Shown: piece after piece, positions 5,784 through 6,642 of the stretch
Layout of the letters: each line of letters opens with the position of its first letter
Position numbering within the stretch: position 1 is the stretch's first letter
Notes under the pieces: model-generated
Database searches by the model: none
The model's input: only the letters and a program-made list of their open reading frames with translations
Told to the model about the DNA's origin: nothing
Origin: Burkholderiales bacterium
Lineage (GTDB): Bacteria; Pseudomonadota; Gammaproteobacteria; Burkholderiales; SG8-39
DNA: 6,642 nucleotides
Reading direction: 5' to 3'
Assembly (NCBI GenBank): GCA_919902965.1
Contig: CAKKSJ010000464.1
Span: 1 to 6,642, forward strand
Translations under genes and position numbers: made by a program

Positions 5784-6245
5784 ATGATTGCGCAGTTCAA
5801 AATCCCGCGTTCCGTCCTGGTGGTGATTTACACCGCCGAGCTGCAAGTGCTGATGATGGAGCGCGCCGGCTGGCCGGGCTTCTGGCAGTCAGTCACCGGC
5901 AGCGTCGATCACGAGGATGAGCCCTTGATCGAGACCGCCGCACGCGAAGTGCTGGAGGAAACCGGCATCGATACTGCGCACTACCGGCTGGAAGACTGGG
6001 GCATTGAAAACAATTTCGAGATTTTCAGGAAGCACCGCAGCCGCTATGCCGAGGGCGTGACCCACAACCTGGAACACGTGTTCGGGCTGGAACTTCCTGC
6101 CGTCATTCCGGTGCGGCTAGACCCAAGCGAACACCTGCGTTGCAAATGGATGCCCTGGAAAAAGGCCGCCGAGCGTACCCCTTCCTGGACCAATCGTGAG
6201 GCCATCCTGCTGTTGCCTCAGAGGCGCGCTACCGGGATCGCTTGA
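5784..6245 (+). CDS. nudB: Dihydroneopterin triphosphate diphosphatase (Nudix hydrolase NudB)
   Basis: NudB removes pyrophosphate from dihydroneopterin triphosphate in folate synthesis. The 153-residue protein starts MIAQFKIPRSVLVVIY and carries WQSVTGSV (34-41), as in E. coli NudB. The Nudix box spans 39-62: Gly39, Glu46, then REVLEETGI (54-62) with the metal-binding glutamates Glu55, Glu58 and Glu59. The first spacing is Gly-X6-Glu, not Gly-X5-Glu, a one-residue longer loop that I recall in betaproteobacterial NudB. Further on, FEIFRKHRSRYAEGVTHN parallels the E. coli stretch FEIFSHLRHRYAPGVTRN. ATG 5784 is the only in-frame start that gives the normal N-terminus; the ribosome site is weak because a fold-back repeat lies directly upstream. 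It probably depends on transcription from the aspS side, as no convincing promoter is seen in 5643-5783. Confidence 0.93.
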   Translation: MIAQFKIPRSVLVVIYTAELQVLMMERAGWPGFWQSVTGSVDHEDEPLIETAAREVLEETGIDTAHYRLEDWGIENNFEIFRKHRSRYAEGVTHNLEHVFGLELPAVIPVRLDPSEHLRCKWMPWKKAAERTPSWTNREAILLLPQRRATGIA

Positions 6246-6264
6246 CCCTTAGGGGCGTTTGTTT
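6239..6264 (+). terminator. Weak candidate terminator after nudB
   Basis: CCC-TTA-GGG (6246-6254) can extend through GCG (6255-6257) paired with CGC (6239-6241), with a TTGA bulge; TTTGTTT follows at 6258-6264. The stem is short and imperfect and overlaps the nudB stop codon, so this is only a possibility. Confidence 0.25.
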
Positions 6265-6335
6265 GCGCAATAATTAACGCACTGAAAACATGTGAATTAC
6301 TTTTTCAAGCCAGGCATTACGCAAGAATACTTTCG

Positions 6336-6358
6336 TTATTGCAATGATATTGCAATAA
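6336..6358. repeat. Perfect 10-bp inverted repeat in the AT-rich convergent spacer
   Basis: TTATTGCAAT (6336-6345), GAT, ATTGCAATAA (6349-6358) is a perfect inverted repeat with a three-base spacer. Each arm contains the self-complementary octamer ATTGCAAT, so the octamer also repeats directly with an 11-base period, about one helical turn. GAATA (6325-6329) and TATTC (6362-6366) add an outer pairing. The surrounding spacer 6246-6402 is AT-rich, unlike the GC-rich genes on both sides, and shows no gene. It could be a protein-binding site or a bidirectional hairpin between converging genes; no T-tract follows on either strand. Confidence 0.7.
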
Positions 6359-6402
6359 TAATATTCGTTTAAATACAACAGATTGACAGCGCCGGCGCAG
6401 AC

Positions 6403-6642
6403 TCAGGCATAAGCGACGCAGTTCTCGCACACCGTGCCGCGCACGTCTTTCTTCAGGTGGGCCGCGCGCAGCTTGACGAACCCGGGCGCGTTCCAGGCGT
6501 CCATGAACGACTGCTTGCTCAGGTCGCCCATGGTCCAGTTGGCGGTCGCATCGAAGCAGCAGGCCGAGAGCTTGCCCTCCGCGGTGACGTGGCCCTCGGT
6601 GAACGCGGACCAGCAGGGCACGGGCTCGCGCCATGCGCCTAT
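6403..6642 (-). CDS. Radical SAM/SPASM-type protein, C-terminal part only
   Basis: The - strand frame is open from the window edge to a TGA at 6403-6405, giving the last 79 residues of a protein whose start lies beyond the window. What is visible fits the C-terminal SPASM region of radical SAM enzymes, which binds extra iron-sulfur clusters: VPCWSAF, then HVTAEGKLSACCFD, MGDL, a DAWN motif and a final CENC. Cysteines stand at fragment residues 10, 28, 29, 72 and 75. The AdoMet-binding CxxxCxxC motif would be in the missing part, so the radical SAM assignment is inferred from family architecture. Members with this tail occur in surface-polysaccharide and peptide-modification loci; the substrate here cannot be told. 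The gene converges on nudB across an AT-rich spacer. The GTG at 6621 is internal, not the real start. Confidence 0.75.
   Translation of the reverse strand: MGAWREPVPCWSAFTEGHVTAEGKLSACCFDATANWTMGDLSKQSFMDAWNAPGFVKLRAAHLKKDVRGTVCENCVAYA

Noticed and set aside
6383..6388. A perfect TTGACA as a -35 box on the + strand
   Set aside because: No acceptable -10 hexamer lies 16-18 bases downstream, and the direction would be antisense to the SPASM gene.
1..6642. tRNA, rRNA, CRISPR array or complete insertion sequence
   Set aside because: No cloverleaf-like sequence, regularly spaced repeats or transposase was recognised on either strand.

Overview
The window reads as a GC-rich (roughly 60%) chromosomal segment of a Gram-negative proteobacterium, most likely a betaproteobacterium (Nitrosomonadales-like). 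The assignment rests on three things: the order FmdB-type zinc ribbon / DUF502 / aspS / nudB, which I recall as typical of Betaproteobacteria; an SSB with a DDDIPF tip; and an AspRS carrying residues of the non-discriminating type. The assignment is inferred from remembered synteny and motifs, not from a search.

Layout. (1) About 50-1835: a YajR-like major facilitator transporter followed by ssb, both on +, with a candidate extended -10 promoter in front of the transporter. (2) 1836-1969: an intergenic region with a consensus TATAAT box and a strong AGGAGG ribosome site. (3) 1970-6245: a + strand run that could be one transcript: FmdB-family protein, DUF502 membrane protein (4-base ATGA overlap), aspS, a secreted RNase Sa/barnase-type guanyl-specific ribonuclease, its barstar-type inhibitor (8-base overlap), and nudB of folate synthesis. 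Two small palindromic elements interrupt it, one before aspS and one filling the barstar-nudB gap. (4) 6246-6402: an AT-rich convergent spacer with a perfect 10+10 palindrome. (5) 6403-6642: the 3' end, on the - strand, of a radical SAM/SPASM-type protein that continues past the window.

How the genes relate. Most are housekeeping: DNA replication and repair (ssb), translation (aspS), folate synthesis (nudB), efflux (MFS). The accessory element is the ribonuclease/barstar pair set between aspS and nudB. The ribonuclease has a signal peptide and all the expected catalytic residues. The inhibitor has no signal peptide and overlaps the ribonuclease gene, which fits an exported RNase with a cytoplasmic inhibitor that protects the producer. 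I see no wholly undescribed system. The items most worth a second look are this RNase/barstar pair, the fold-back repeat before nudB, the predicted non-discriminating AspRS, and the palindrome in the last spacer. No tRNA, rRNA, CRISPR array or insertion sequence was seen, and no gene-free stretch exceeds 300 bases.
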